Assembly: GCA_965202905.1 (NCBI GenBank)
Contig: OZ241868.1
Location: 930,001 to 994,000, forward strand
DNA length: 64,000 bases
From: CAYFYS01 sp965202905
GTDB taxonomy: Bacteria > Pseudomonadota > Alphaproteobacteria > MPNO01
Direction: 5' to 3'
Positions within the stretch are counted from its first letter, which is position 1. Each line of letters begins with the position of its first letter. The notes under the pieces are model-generated. The model was not told the DNA's origin. It made no database searches and was given only the letters and a program-made list of their open reading frames with translations. Shown here in pieces: positions 32,400 through 50,382 of the stretch. A program made the position numbers and the translations under genes.

Positions 32400-33278
32400 T
32401 CAATCCCCGATGTAGCGGAAGGCGAATGCGTCGCCTTCCGGGACGATGTGGCCGGCGCTCGGATTCGGGAAGTGGGACGGCAGGATCGTCACGTCGGTCT
32501 CGGCGTAGCGCTCGAGGAAGGCCCTGCGGGTAAAACGCGCTGCCTCCCGGTCGGCGCAGGCGATCGTGCTCCAGTCCGGGATATGGCACTGAATCATGTG
32601 GTGCATCATGTCGCCGCAGAGCAGCGCCTCATCCCCGCCCGAGGCGATGCGCAGCCCGACTTGGCCCGGCGTGTGGCCGGGCAGCGGTTCGAGGGTGACG
32701 CCGTCCTCGATCTGATGGTCCATCTCGACCAATAGTTCCCGCTTGGCCTCGAGGATCGGCGCCACGCTGTCGGCGACATAGTCGCCGGTCCGCGTCATCA
32801 GCCCCTCTCTGGACTGTTCGAGCCAGAAGTCGAGCTCGGTGCGGGCAAAGATGTACCTGGCGTTGGGAAAGGTCGGCACCCAGCGGCCGTCCTCCAGCCT
32901 GGTGTTCCAGCCGACGTGATCGACGTGAAGGTGGGTACAGAGCACGAAATCGATGTCTTCCGGGCGCGTTCCGGTGGCTAGAAACCGATCCATCCAGGGG
33001 AACTCGGCCTCGTTGAAAAACGCGCGGTTGCGCGGCTTATCGTTGCCGACACAGCTATCGACCAGGATCGTGTGACGCGGCGTCTTTATCAGGAATGCCT
33101 GGATCGCGATCACTACCAGCCCGGTGTCGGCCCGATAGTGGCGCGGCGCCATCCAGCCGACATGCGGAGCGATGGCCGTTTCGTCCCAATCCGGGAAGAA
33201 TTCCGTCGCCTTCAGGAGCGGCATCTCCATCTCGACGATCCGAGTGAGGCCGATCTCGCCGAAGCTGAAGTCGTACAT
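32400..33278 (-). CDS. MBL-fold metallo-hydrolase
   Basis: A 292-residue metallo-beta-lactamase-fold hydrolase. The zinc motif is THLHVDHVGW (HxHxDH), followed by a PLPGHTPGQVGLRIASGG histidine, an aspartate in LLCGDMMHH and a terminal PSHFPNPSAGH. It resembles the AttM/quorum-quenching or general hydrolase group; the substrate is not predictable. The ATG at 33278 (MYDFSFGEIG) is family-like, with AGGGAAAGGG upstream. It is divergent from the cupin gene across about 200 bp that should hold both promoters. Confidence 0.88.
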   Translation of the reverse strand: MYDFSFGEIGLTRIVEMEMPLLKATEFFPDWDETAIAPHVGWMAPRHYRADTGLVVIAIQAFLIKTPRHTILVDSCVGNDKPRNRAFFNEAEFPWMDRFLATGTRPEDIDFVLCTHLHVDHVGWNTRLEDGRWVPTFPNARYIFARTELDFWLEQSREGLMTRTGDYVADSVAPILEAKRELLVEMDHQIEDGVTLEPLPGHTPGQVGLRIASGGDEALLCGDMMHHMIQCHIPDWSTIACADREAARFTRRAFLERYAETDVTILPSHFPNPSAGHIVPEGDAFAFRYIGD

Positions 33279-33475
33279 GGCCGCCGCCCTTTCCCTGTAG
33301 TGGCGCGCAAGCTTAACAGGTGCGAGGCGCATCATGGCAACCGGCCGCCTGTCGTTCGTCCGGAGCAACCTCCGGTTTCCGGGCTTCGGCCTTGCGATGC
33401 GGGATGGAGCGGCGCCGGACGCTCGTCCATGATATCGTCGGAGTGAGTTCGAATTCATCCAGGGAGGACCAGGCG

Positions 33476-34054
33476 ATGGCAAACGAGATGCACACGCCGA
33501 GCAAGGAAGAGATCGAGTCCAGGATCGGCCGCTATACCGATCTCCAGGCCATGTCGACCGCCGGAGACCTCGGCTGGGTCGGCCAAGCGGCGATGGACGT
33601 CTTCTACGCCCGCAAGATCATGCCGGTGATCCTGGACGATACCAAAAACCCGTTCGGCAAAATCGCGCCGATCTTCGGCGCCGCCGGGGCTACCATGTTC
33701 ATCTCGATCATGCCGCCGGGCCAGGGCCCTTGCCTGCATTCGCACAACACTACCTTCGAGACTTTCATGGTGCTGGAAGGCAAGATCGAATATCACATCG
33801 GCGATCCGGTCGAGCATCGGGTGACGCTCGAAAAATTCGACACCTTCTCCTGCCCGCCCCGGGTCTATCGCGGCTTCCACAACGTCGGGGATACCGACGC
33901 CGTCCAGCTCACGGTGATCACCGGCGCCGGCGAGAACCGGGACGACGTTTCGATCGCTGGCTCGATCGTCCAACAGGTCGAGCGCGACTTCGGCAAGGAG
34001 ATCGTCGATGCGTTCGCCGGCGTCTTCACCATCGATCCGCCGGTCGAGGCCTGA
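33476..34054 (+). CDS. Cupin-domain protein
   Basis: A 192-residue single-domain cupin. Motif 1 is PPGQGPCLHSHNTTFETFMV, with the two histidines and glutamate that bind a metal, followed by the LEGKIEYHIGD turn, and motif 2 is CPPRVYRGFHNVGDTDAV. A helical N-terminus (SKEEIESRIGRYTDLQAM) precedes it. The start ATG follows AGGGAGG. It is 19 bp before the asparaginase-like gene, so the two probably form an operon. A dioxygenase or a sugar/amino-acid isomerase role is possible. Confidence 0.85.
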   Translation: MANEMHTPSKEEIESRIGRYTDLQAMSTAGDLGWVGQAAMDVFYARKIMPVILDDTKNPFGKIAPIFGAAGATMFISIMPPGQGPCLHSHNTTFETFMVLEGKIEYHIGDPVEHRVTLEKFDTFSCPPRVYRGFHNVGDTDAVQLTVITGAGENRDDVSIAGSIVQQVERDFGKEIVDAFAGVFTIDPPVEA

Positions 34055-34073
34055 CAGGCAAGGGGCATTTTCG

Positions 34074-35768
34074 ATGGCCAAGCCGAAGATCGCCCATCTC
34101 ACCGGGCCCAACGCGACGATCCAGAACAGCCCGCCGCTGGTCACCTCGAACAAGGCGCGCGCACAGCACGGCCTGCCGCTGATCGCCGATGAGGACGGCG
34201 CGCCGGTGCGATTCGACGTGCTGCGCACGCAGCGGCTGGCGGCGCCGGCGACGGTCTATGTCGAGCAGTTCAGCGCCCATCCGCTGGAGCGCGATGCGGC
34301 CGCACTCTACGCCCCGCCGGACGGCTATATCGATGCCGGCGGGACCTTCCACGAGGCCCGGCAGAGCGAGGCCGACAAACCGGTCTACAAGATCGAACTC
34401 AAGCCGGAGGACGGCGTCTATCCCCTGCCCTACATGGCGCGTCAGGCCGACGGCAGCGCCTGGGAGGACGACTGCGCGTTCCCCGGCGCGCCGGCCGGGA
34501 AGTCGCGCCAAGCCTACTACCCCGACGGCTCGCGGCTGTTCGAGGAGGTCGACCGGCTGGGCGTCGGCATGTTCGGCGAAGGCAGCCTGATCTCGCGCAT
34601 GGCCGATGTCGATTTCTACCGGATCATCCCGCCGGGCGGCTACACCAAGGGCCTGCCCGCGGCGGAACGGACCGATATCGGCGAAGGCGACATCCCGCCC
34701 GAGGTGATGGGCCGGGACTTCTTCGCCTATCGGCCGGTCCATCTTGCTGCCTCACCGGCGCGCCAGGCGATGGCGTCGGTGGTCAACCGGGTCCAGGAGA
34801 TCCTGGATTCCAGCGAGTATCTGGGCGCAATCTGGACCCAGGGCAGCCCGCGCATCGAGGAGACCGTCTATTGGTTCAACCTTCTGCTCGACACCACGCT
34901 GCCCATTTGCGGCAACGCCGCCCAGCGCACGATGGGCGAGATCAGCAATGACGGGCCCAGGAATCTGGTCGATTCAGTGGACTACATCACCTCGAGGGTT
35001 TGGGCCGACGACGAGGGGCGCAACCGTGCCGGAATGGTCCTGATCCAGGAACAGCAGGTCTTCTCCGCCCGCGACGTCCAGAAGGGAGACGCCCGGCCCG
35101 GCGGCTACGTCACCACCGGCGGCCACGGCGGGATCATCGGCGGACTTCCCCACGACGCCCCGCCGATCCTGACCTACCTGCCGCACAAGCGGCACACCTA
35201 CCGGTCGGCGGTCCGGCGCTCGGTGCTGCCCGAGGAAGTCCAGGGGGTGACGCTCGAAGGCAGCCGGCGCTGGCTGGTCACGGTGCCGGTCAAGGACGGC
35301 GCGGGGCTGCTGCGCGAGGACGCGATCCCCAAGGTCTCGATCCTCAAGGACGGCAACTACGCCGCCCGCACGCTCGACATGGACATCGAGACCGAGCCCG
35401 ACATCACCGTGCTGATCGACTTCAACCTGCGCCACTGCCCGCTGGCCGGCTTCGTGATCGAGGGCCAGTCGCCCTACGGCACCATGACCTCGCAACTTCG
35501 CAACAAGATGCTGATGCGCGCGATCATGAACGGTATGCCGGTCGTCCGGGTCGGCCGCGGCAATAATGAAGGGTTCACCGCCGGCGCCGAACTCTTCATC
35601 GGCGGCAACAATCTGACCGCGACCAAGGCCCGCCTGCTCCTGATCGCCTGCCTCTTGAAGTTCGGCGCCCTGCCGCCGCCGGCCGATGAAGACGCGCCCA
35701 CCAGGGCCGAGACCGAGGCCATCTCCGCCAGGGTCGCGCAGTACCAGGAGGTCTTCGCCGAGCATTGA
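34074..35768 (+). CDS. Asparaginase/glutaminase-like protein
   Basis: A 564-residue protein. The first 250 residues are unfamiliar, opening with KIAHLTGPNATIQNSPPLVT. The rest looks like the asparaginase fold: ICGNAAQRTMGEISNDGPRN with the asparaginase-type N-D-G-P-x-N-L, then GGYVTTGGHGGIIG and a C-terminal domain (IEGQSPYGTMTSQLRNKMLM) like the second asparaginase half. The N-terminal catalytic threonine motif (TGGTI) is not evident in its usual form, so activity is uncertain. Operon with the cupin. It could act on an amide or imide produced by nearby catabolism. Confidence 0.7.
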   Translation: MAKPKIAHLTGPNATIQNSPPLVTSNKARAQHGLPLIADEDGAPVRFDVLRTQRLAAPATVYVEQFSAHPLERDAAALYAPPDGYIDAGGTFHEARQSEADKPVYKIELKPEDGVYPLPYMARQADGSAWEDDCAFPGAPAGKSRQAYYPDGSRLFEEVDRLGVGMFGEGSLISRMADVDFYRIIPPGGYTKGLPAAERTDIGEGDIPPEVMGRDFFAYRPVHLAASPARQAMASVVNRVQEILDSSEYLGAIWTQGSPRIEETVYWFNLLLDTTLPICGNAAQRTMGEISNDGPRNLVDSVDYITSRVWADDEGRNRAGMVLIQEQQVFSARDVQKGDARPGGYVTTGGHGGIIGGLPHDAPPILTYLPHKRHTYRSAVRRSVLPEEVQGVTLEGSRRWLVTVPVKDGAGLLREDAIPKVSILKDGNYAARTLDMDIETEPDITVLIDFNLRHCPLAGFVIEGQSPYGTMTSQLRNKMLMRAIMNGMPVVRVGRGNNEGFTAGAELFIGGNNLTATKARLLLIACLLKFGALPPPADEDAPTRAETEAISARVAQYQEVFAEH

Positions 35769-35968
35769 ACCGAAGTTCAGACGATCGCGGTCGGGCCGAG
35801 ACCGAGGGCACGGCCTTCGTCCCCTTTGCCGGCGCCCTGCGGCCAAATGGACAGCCGCTCCGCGTCTGACGGCTCGTCCGCAGGGCCTGTTACAACAGAA
35901 GCGGTCAGTTCAAGATGTTCTCTAAACCCGGATCGCAGGGGTGATTTTCGTTGGCCGGCAAGGCGATG

Positions 35969-36012
35969 GACGGTGCAGCCGCGGGCCTGCGCCGGCCCGC
36001 GGCCGCACCGTC
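35969..36012 (-). terminator. Hairpin terminator after rpoC
   Basis: A long GC stem, GACGGTGC-A-GCCGCGGGC with GCCCGCGGC-C-GCACCGTC and one mismatch, begins 4 bp past the rpoC stop. It lacks a U run, so it may be a processing or Rho-assisted end. It also closes the convergent asparaginase gene. The rest of 35769-36015 is empty. Confidence 0.65.
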
Positions 36013-36015
36013 CGG

Positions 36016-40194
<4,179 letters not shown>

Positions 40195-40253
40195 GAAATC
40201 ACCTCTTCAATCGCCGTTCAGTCCACCTCGCATGTCCGTGACAAGACGGGGCC

Positions 40254-44420
<4,167 letters not shown>

Positions 44421-44553
44421 AGCTACCTCTTCAAACCCTGGCGCTTCAAAACCTGCCGCACGGGCGGCGGAGCCCGCCCGCGCGGCAGGGACGGCAGGAC
44501 ATGCGTTCGATAAATTCCGACGAATACGCGACTGCGCGGCCATCGGCCGTTCG

Positions 44554-44578
44554 GCGCGCCGGTTGGCAACCGGCGCGC
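44554..44578 (-). terminator. rplL-rpoB intergenic hairpin (attenuator)
   Basis: A perfect 11-bp stem, GCGCGCCGGTT with AACCGGCGCGC, and a 3-nt loop start 26 bp past the rplL stop in the 183-bp spacer to rpoB. There is no U run. In other bacteria this spacer holds a partial terminator or an RNase III site that sets the ribosomal protein to polymerase ratio. Confidence 0.65.
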
Positions 44579-44603
44579 GAACCGGTCCCCGCGCTGCGGC
44601 CAC

Positions 44604-44978
44604 CTACTTGATTTCGACGGACGCGCCCACCTCTTCCAGCTTCTTCTGCAACGCTCCGGCCTCGTCCTTGTCGATGCCTTCCTTGATAGCTTTCGGCGCG
44701 CTCTCGACGAGATCCTTGGCCTCCTTGAGGCCGAGTCCGGTGATCGCGCGGACCTCCTTGATGACGTTGATCTTCTTGTCGCCGAAGGCGGTCAGGATGA
44801 CGTCGAACTCGGTCTTCTCCTCTTCGACGGGTCCGGTCTCGACCGGACCAGCGGCGACCGCGACCGGAGCGGCGGCGCTGACGCCCCACTTCTCCTCAAG
44901 CATTTTCGACAGCTCGGCCGCCTCGATCACGGTGAGCTGCGAAAGGTTGTCGACCAGTTGTTCAAGATTGGCGGCCAT
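44604..44978 (-). CDS. rplL: 50S ribosomal protein L7/L12
   Basis: A 124-residue protein with the N-terminal dimerisation domain (LVDNLSQLTVIEAAELSKML), a flexible Ala/Pro/Val hinge (SAAAPVAVAAGPVE) and the C-terminal factor-binding domain (INVIKEVRAITGLGLKEAKD, ending EEVGASVEIK). It forms the stalk with L10 and recruits EF-Tu and EF-G. It follows rplJ by 48 bp. Confidence 0.98.
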   Translation of the reverse strand: MAANLEQLVDNLSQLTVIEAAELSKMLEEKWGVSAAAPVAVAAGPVETGPVEEEKTEFDVILTAFGDKKINVIKEVRAITGLGLKEAKDLVESAPKAIKEGIDKDEAGALQKKLEEVGASVEIK

Positions 44979-45026
44979 TTGGTTGGGTCTCCTTCACTTG
45001 TGTTCACTTGTCCTGTGGGCGGCCAA

Positions 45027-45542
45027 TCAGGCCGCGTCCTTGCTCGCATAGGCGTTGACGACGCGCGCGAGCTGTCCGGCCGGAGCCTGGAGCACGCCCG
45101 CGACACGCGTTGCCGGTGTCTGGATCGTGCCGATCAGCCTAGCCCGCAGCTCGTCGAGCGAGGGCAGCCTGGCCAGCGCGGTCACCTCGGATGCATCGAG
45201 CACCCGCGCGCCGAGCCCACCGCCGACGATGTCGAGCTGCTCGTTCCGCTCCGCGAAGCCGACCGCGACCCGCGCCGCGGCCACCGGGTCGTCCGAAAAG
45301 GCGATCGCCGTCGGGCCGACGAACATCTCGCTCAGCCCTTCGAACGGCGTGCCCTTCAGCGCGAGCTTGGTAAGCCGGTTCTTGGTGACCTGATAGCGTG
45401 CGCCCGCCTCGCGCATCTGGCGGCGCAGGTCGGTCGCCTGCAACACCGTCAGCCCGACGGGACGGGCGATCACGACCAGCGTCGTCGCTCCGAACAGGCC
45501 GTTGAGCGAGGCAACCAGTCTCTCCTTTTGACCTCGATCCAA
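45027..45542 (-). CDS. rplJ: 50S ribosomal protein L10
   Basis: A 171-residue L10, matching the family from DRGQKERLVASLNGLFGAT to a C-terminal helix that carries L7/L12 (RVAGVLQAPAGQLARVVNAY). The only start that fits is TTG at 45542, eight or nine bases after GAGGAG; no ATG or GTG fits, since upstream codons leave the family. Use of TTG for such a highly expressed gene is notable. The 282-bp leader before it probably carries the L10-binding autoregulatory site. Confidence 0.95.
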   Translation of the reverse strand: MDRGQKERLVASLNGLFGATTLVVIARPVGLTVLQATDLRRQMREAGARYQVTKNRLTKLALKGTPFEGLSEMFVGPTAIAFSDDPVAAARVAVGFAERNEQLDIVGGGLGARVLDASEVTALARLPSLDELRARLIGTIQTPATRVAGVLQAPAGQLARVVNAYASKDAA

Positions 45543-45824
45543 GGATCGTCTCTCCTCGTTTGACCGGCCCGGCGGCGCCTGCGCCAAGCGGGTTGCGACT
45601 GACCCCCCGATAAACCGGAGGTCGGGCTTGCCTGCCCCGGAAGCCCAAGCCGCTTCCCACGCCCGAAACGAGCGCCTTGGAAACACTTGCAACCCCCGTC
45701 TGTGCCGGACCTCTCCTTCGTGGACCGAAGGTGCCGGCGGTCTCGGACAGGTCCGGAACCGGGCCTGCAAGCCCGATCCCGGCGCGCCGCGCGGATGTGC
45801 CCGGCGGCGCGCGTCTCGATCGGC
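45543..45824 (-). promoter_or_regulatory. rplA-rplJ spacer and L10 leader, with hairpin at 45782-45812
   Basis: This 282-bp spacer contains no gene. Thirteen bases past rplA, GCGCGCCGC pairs with GCGGCGCGC (45782-45790 and 45804-45812), a likely end or attenuator for the rplK-rplA message. The remainder leads into rplJ; in other bacteria this leader binds the L10-L12 complex to repress translation. I cannot fold the kink-turn by eye, so the autoregulatory role is by analogy. Confidence 0.5.
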
Positions 45825-46529
45825 TTACGTCTGGCCGCCGATCACGCTCTGGACATCGAGCTTGATGCCCGGGCCCATCGAGGAGGACAGCGCCATCCGC
45901 TTCATATAGGTCCCCTTCGCGCCGCTCGGCTTGGCCTTGTTGACCGCATCGGCCAGCGCGCGAATGTTCTCCTTCAGATCGCCCTCGTCGAAGCTCGCCT
46001 TGCCGATTCCGGAGTGGATGATGCCAGCCTTCTCGACCCGGAACTCGACCTGTCCGCCCTTGGCCGCCTGCACGGCGGCGGCGACATCCTGGGTGACGGA
46101 GCCGAGCTTGGGGTTGGGCATCATCCCGCGCGGGCCGAGGATCTTTCCGAGCTTGCCGACCACGGCCATCATGTCGGGGGTGGCGATGCAGCGGTCGAAC
46201 CTGATCATGCCGCCCTGGATGGTCTCGGCCAAGTCTTCGGCCCCGATCACATCGGCGCCGGCCACACGCGCTTCCTCGGCCTTGTCGCCGCGGGCGAACA
46301 CGGCCACCCGAACCGATTTGCCCGTGCCCTTGGGCAGCGAGACTACGCCGCGCACCATCTGGTCGGCATGTCTGGGATCGACGCCCAGGTTCATCGACAG
46401 TTCCAGAGTCTCATCGAACCTGGCCGAGGCCCGGTCCTTGATCATGCGCACCGCATCGTCCAGCGGATAGAGCGCATCGCGGTCGATCCCGTCATAGGCG
46501 CCGGTCAGGCGCTTTCCCTTTTTTGCCAT
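45825..46529 (-). CDS. rplA: 50S ribosomal protein L1
   Basis: A 234-residue L1 starting MAKKGKRLTGAYDGIDRDAL, with the typical ELSMNLGVDPRHADQMVRGV, the central ILGPRGMMPNPKLGSVT loop, and the C-terminal SSMGPGIKLDVQSVIG. It binds 23S rRNA at the E-site stalk and can repress its own rplKA message. Seven bases separate it from rplK. Confidence 0.98.
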   Translation of the reverse strand: MAKKGKRLTGAYDGIDRDALYPLDDAVRMIKDRASARFDETLELSMNLGVDPRHADQMVRGVVSLPKGTGKSVRVAVFARGDKAEEARVAGADVIGAEDLAETIQGGMIRFDRCIATPDMMAVVGKLGKILGPRGMMPNPKLGSVTQDVAAAVQAAKGGQVEFRVEKAGIIHSGIGKASFDEGDLKENIRALADAVNKAKPSGAKGTYMKRMALSSSMGPGIKLDVQSVIGGQT

Positions 46530-46536
46530 CGTCCGG

Positions 46537-46965
46537 TTACTCCACGACCTGAATGCCGATCGAGCGCGCCGTGCCGGCGAGCATCCTGGCGGCCGACTCG
46601 ACGTCGTTGGCGTTGAGGTCGACCATTTTGATTTCGGCGATCTCGCGGAGCTGAGACATGCGGATCGCGCCGACGGTCTTGCGGCCCGGCGTCAAGGAGC
46701 CCTTGTCGCGCCTGGCCGCGCGCTTGATGAAGTAGGACGCAGGCGGCGTCCTGGTCTCGAACGAGAACGACTTGTCGGCGTAGACCGTGATCACCGTGGG
46801 GATCGGCACGCCCTGCTCCTGAGCCTGGGTGTGGGCGTTGAATGACTTGCAAAACTCCATGATGTTCACGCCCTGCTGGCCGAGCGCGGGCCCGATCGGC
46901 GGCGAGGGGTTGGCCTGCCCCGACGGGACCTGCAGCTTGATGTAGCCCGAGATCTTTTTCGCCAT
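46537..46965 (-). CDS. rplK: 50S ribosomal protein L11
   Basis: A 142-residue L11. The N-terminal proline-rich region (LQVPSGQANPSPPIGPALGQ) contacts factors, and the C-terminal RNA-binding domain carries MSQLREIAEIKMVDLNANDV. Needed for the stringent response through RelA. It lies in the secE-nusG-rplK-rplA run on the minus strand. Confidence 0.98.
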   Translation of the reverse strand: MAKKISGYIKLQVPSGQANPSPPIGPALGQQGVNIMEFCKSFNAHTQAQEQGVPIPTVITVYADKSFSFETRTPPASYFIKRAARRDKGSLTPGRKTVGAIRMSQLREIAEIKMVDLNANDVESAARMLAGTARSIGIQVVE

Positions 46966-46981
46966 TGCCTGCGCCGCGTCC

Positions 46982-47512
46982 TTACAGTTTCTCGACCTGC
47001 GCGTACTCGAGCTCGACCGGGGTCGAGCGCCCGAAGATCGACACCGCGATCTTCAGCCTGGCACGCTCTTCATCGATTTCCTCGACGGTGCCGTTGAACG
47101 AGGTGAACGGGCCGTCGCTCACCCGCACCTGCTCGCCGATATCGAAAGTGATCGAGGGCTTGGGCCGCTCCACACCTTCCTGGACCTGGCGCAGGATGCG
47201 CTGGGCCTCGCCTTCGGAGATCGGCGAGGGCTTGCCCCGCCCGCCGAGGAAGCCGGTCACCTTGGGGGTGTCCTTGACCAAGTGCCAAGTCTCGTCGGTC
47301 ATGTCCATCTTGACCAGCACGTAGCCCGGGAAGAACTTTCGGTCGGCGCTGACCTTCGCCCCGCGGCGCATGCGCACGACCTCCTCGGTCGGCACCAGAA
47401 TCTCCTCGTAATAATCCTCCAGGCCCTTTTGCGCCGCCTGCTCACGGATCGATTGGGCGACCTTGTTCTCGAAGCCCGAGTAGACGTGGATGACGTACCA
47501 GCGCGCGGTCAC
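46982..47512 (-). CDS. nusG: Transcription termination/antitermination factor NusG
   Basis: A 176-residue NusG. The NGN domain begins RWYVIHVYSGFENKVAQSIR and includes FFPGYVLVKMDMTDETWHLV; a linker leads to the C-terminal KOW domain (GEQVRVSDGPFTSFNGTVEE). It rides on RNA polymerase, helps Rho and couples to ribosomal S10. It follows secE by 3 bp, the universal secE-nusG pair. Confidence 0.98.
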   Translation of the reverse strand: MTARWYVIHVYSGFENKVAQSIREQAAQKGLEDYYEEILVPTEEVVRMRRGAKVSADRKFFPGYVLVKMDMTDETWHLVKDTPKVTGFLGGRGKPSPISEGEAQRILRQVQEGVERPKPSITFDIGEQVRVSDGPFTSFNGTVEEIDEERARLKIAVSIFGRSTPVELEYAQVEKL

Positions 47513-47515
47513 CGC

Positions 47516-47713
47516 CTAGCCCCCGAGCCCGAGAACCGCGCGGACCGCCACCGAAAGCACTTGGTCCACGGCGAAGAAGAACACGGCCGCCAGGAACACG
47601 AAGATGAACACCATCACCGTGGTCACCGTTGTCTCCTTCCGACTGGGCCAAGTGACCTTGGCCACCTCGCGCCGGACTTGTTGGACGAATTCGATCGGGT
47701 TGGTCTTGGCCAT
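47516..47713 (-). CDS. secE: Preprotein translocase subunit SecE
   Basis: A 65-residue single-span SecE: cytoplasmic amphipathic helix with VRREVAKVTWPSRKETTVTT, then one membrane helix (VMVFIFVFLAAVFFFAVDQV). This short form is usual outside enterobacteria. It is part of the SecYEG channel. Encoded between tRNA-Trp and nusG. Confidence 0.97.
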   Translation of the reverse strand: MAKTNPIEFVQQVRREVAKVTWPSRKETTVTTVMVFIFVFLAAVFFFAVDQVLSVAVRAVLGLGG

Positions 47714-47771
47714 TACCTGCTTTACGCGCTGCCGCGGGCGCGGCGCACCGCGTATCCGCCGAGGGTCCTGA

Positions 47772-47847
47772 TGGCAGGAGTGGAGGGATTCGAACCCCCA
47801 ACCCCCGGTTTTGGAGACCGGTGCTCTGCCAGTTGAGCTACACTCCT
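47772..47847 (-). tRNA. tRNA-Trp(CCA)
   Basis: A 76-nt tRNA with encoded CCA. The acceptor AGGAGTG pairs with CACTCCT, the anticodon loop is CTCCAAA with CCA at 47814-47812, and the T loop is GTTCGAATC. It lies between tuf and secE, as is usual. Confidence 0.97.
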
Positions 47848-47880
47848 ATCGTGCCGTCACCGCCCGATTGCCGCTTCCGC

Positions 47881-49071
<1,191 letters not shown>

Positions 49072-49149
49072 CGATCTCTTTCCCGGGTTGGAATAGCAGT
49101 GTCAGGCCCGATCACGGGCGGTTGCGCGGCTGCGAGAACGCGTTGAGCG

Positions 49150-49223
49150 TGGAGCGGGTGATGGGAATCGAACCCACATAACCAGCTTGGAAGGCTGGGG
49201 CTCTACCATTGAGCTACACCCGC
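49150..49223 (-). tRNA. tRNA-Gly(UCC)
   Basis: A 74-nt tRNA with encoded CCA. The acceptor GCGGGTG pairs with CACCCGC, the anticodon loop is CTTCCAA with TCC at 49191-49189, and the T loop is GTTCGATTC. Lies between tRNA-Tyr and tuf. Confidence 0.97.
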
Positions 49224-49339
49224 AACCCATCGACATGGCGTTCCGTTGCATTGGATTGTGGAGCGCTCCAGTGGACGATCGCTTCAACTCAACGCTGCTC
49301 CTGCGGCTTCGCGCCCCTCGACCAGGATTGCCGGCCGGC

Positions 49340-49425
49340 TGGTGGAGGGGGTTGGATTCGAACCAACGTAGGCAAACGCCAACGGGTTTACAGCCCGTCC
49401 CCTTTAGCCACTCGGGCACCCCTCC
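49340..49425 (-). tRNA. tRNA-Tyr(GUA)
   Basis: An 86-nt class II tRNA with encoded CCA. The acceptor GGAGGGG pairs with CCCCTCC, the anticodon arm has CTGTAAA with GTA, and there is a long variable arm. First gene of the Tyr-Gly-tuf transcript. Confidence 0.97.
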
Positions 49426-49474
49426 GCTTGATGTTGATAATCCGCCTGTCCGCCGCCGCGGCGCTGGAGGGACC

Positions 49475-49503
49475 GAAGTAGGGGATTTGCCTCGCCATGT
49501 CAA
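49475..49503 (-). promoter_or_regulatory. Promoter candidate of the tRNA-Tyr/tRNA-Gly/tuf transcript
   Basis: Perfect -35 TTGACA (49503-49498), 17-bp spacer, weak -10 TACTTC (49480-49475), and a GC-rich stretch GGTCCCTCC after the -10. The last feature is typical of stringently controlled stable-RNA promoters. The predicted start lies about 43 nt before tRNA-Tyr. Confidence 0.5.
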
Positions 49504-49586
49504 CGACAAAGGCACCCTCCTCGCCCGATCCCGATCATGGGTGAACGCCATGCAGGTCGATTCGTCTTTCCGCTTACGCCCGTCAG

Positions 49587-49592
49587 TATAAT
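49587..49592 (+). promoter_or_regulatory. -10 box of rlmB, implying a leaderless mRNA
   Basis: A perfect TATAAT ends 7 bp before the rlmB ATG at 49600, so transcription should begin at or next to the start codon. No ribosome binding site and no convincing -35 are present. Confidence 0.45.
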
Positions 49593-49599
49593 AGCGGCG

Positions 49600-50382
49600 A
49601 TGGCGAGATACAAGACAGCCCGGAAACAGACCACGATTAGAAACGAACGGGCCGTCGGTGGGTCGTTGTGGATATGGGGACGCCACGCGGCCGGCGCGGC
49701 GCTGGCGAACCCTGAGCGCATAGTCCGGCGCGTGCTTGCGCTCGATAAGACCGCCGGAGTCGACGCCGAGATCGTCGACCGCCGGGCGATGGCCCGGATT
49801 CTGCCCGAAGGCGCGGTCCATCAGGGCCTGGCGGTGCTGGTCGAGCCGCTGGAGAACCCGGGAATCGAGACGCTGTGCGCGATCGCGAACGCGCGCGAAC
49901 GGGCCACCGTCGTCGCCCTCGACCAGGTGCAGGACCCCCGGAACATCGGCGCGATCCTGCGCAGTGCCGCCGCGCTGGGCGCAGTCGGCATGGTCTTGCC
50001 CGACCGCCATGCCCCGCGCGAGACCGGGGTGCTCGCGAAGGCGGCCTCCGGTGCGCTGGAGACCGTTCCGCTCGCGCGCGTGACCAACCTCGCCCGCGCA
50101 CTGACTGCGATGAAGGCCGCCGGGCTTTGGTGCGTGGGCCTCGATGCCGACGCGGACGCCATGCTCACGCCCCGGTCTCTGCCGGACCGGGCCTGTCTGG
50201 TGCTGGGCGCCGAGGGACGAGGCCTGCGCCGCCTGACCGCAGAGCAGTGCGATCTGACGGTAAGTATCCCGAGGGCCGGCGGCATCGCCAGCCTCAACAT
50301 CGCCGCGGCGGCGGCGATCGCGCTGCACGCCCACGTTAGCGGCGGGCGAGACCCTCGCGCAGGGCCGAGACCGCCTGGGTGA
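49600..50382 (+). CDS. rlmB: 23S rRNA 2'-O-methyltransferase, TrmH/RlmB (SpoU) family
   Basis: A 260-residue SpoU-family methyltransferase. The N-terminal substrate-binding domain (WIWGRHAAGAALANPERIVR) is followed by motif 1 ALDQVQDPRNIGAILRSAAA, motif 2 LVLGAEGRGLRRLT and motif 3 IPRAGGIASLNIAAAAAIAL, which form the knotted S-adenosylmethionine site. Likely modifies G2251 of 23S rRNA. The ATG at 49600 (MARYKTARKQ) is the first codon after a -10 box. Its last 47 bp overlap the convergent DUF1116 gene. Divergent from the tRNA/tuf transcript. Confidence 0.9.
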   Translation: MARYKTARKQTTIRNERAVGGSLWIWGRHAAGAALANPERIVRRVLALDKTAGVDAEIVDRRAMARILPEGAVHQGLAVLVEPLENPGIETLCAIANARERATVVALDQVQDPRNIGAILRSAAALGAVGMVLPDRHAPRETGVLAKAASGALETVPLARVTNLARALTAMKAAGLWCVGLDADADAMLTPRSLPDRACLVLGAEGRGLRRLTAEQCDLTVSIPRAGGIASLNIAAAAAIALHAHVSGGRDPRAGPRPPG

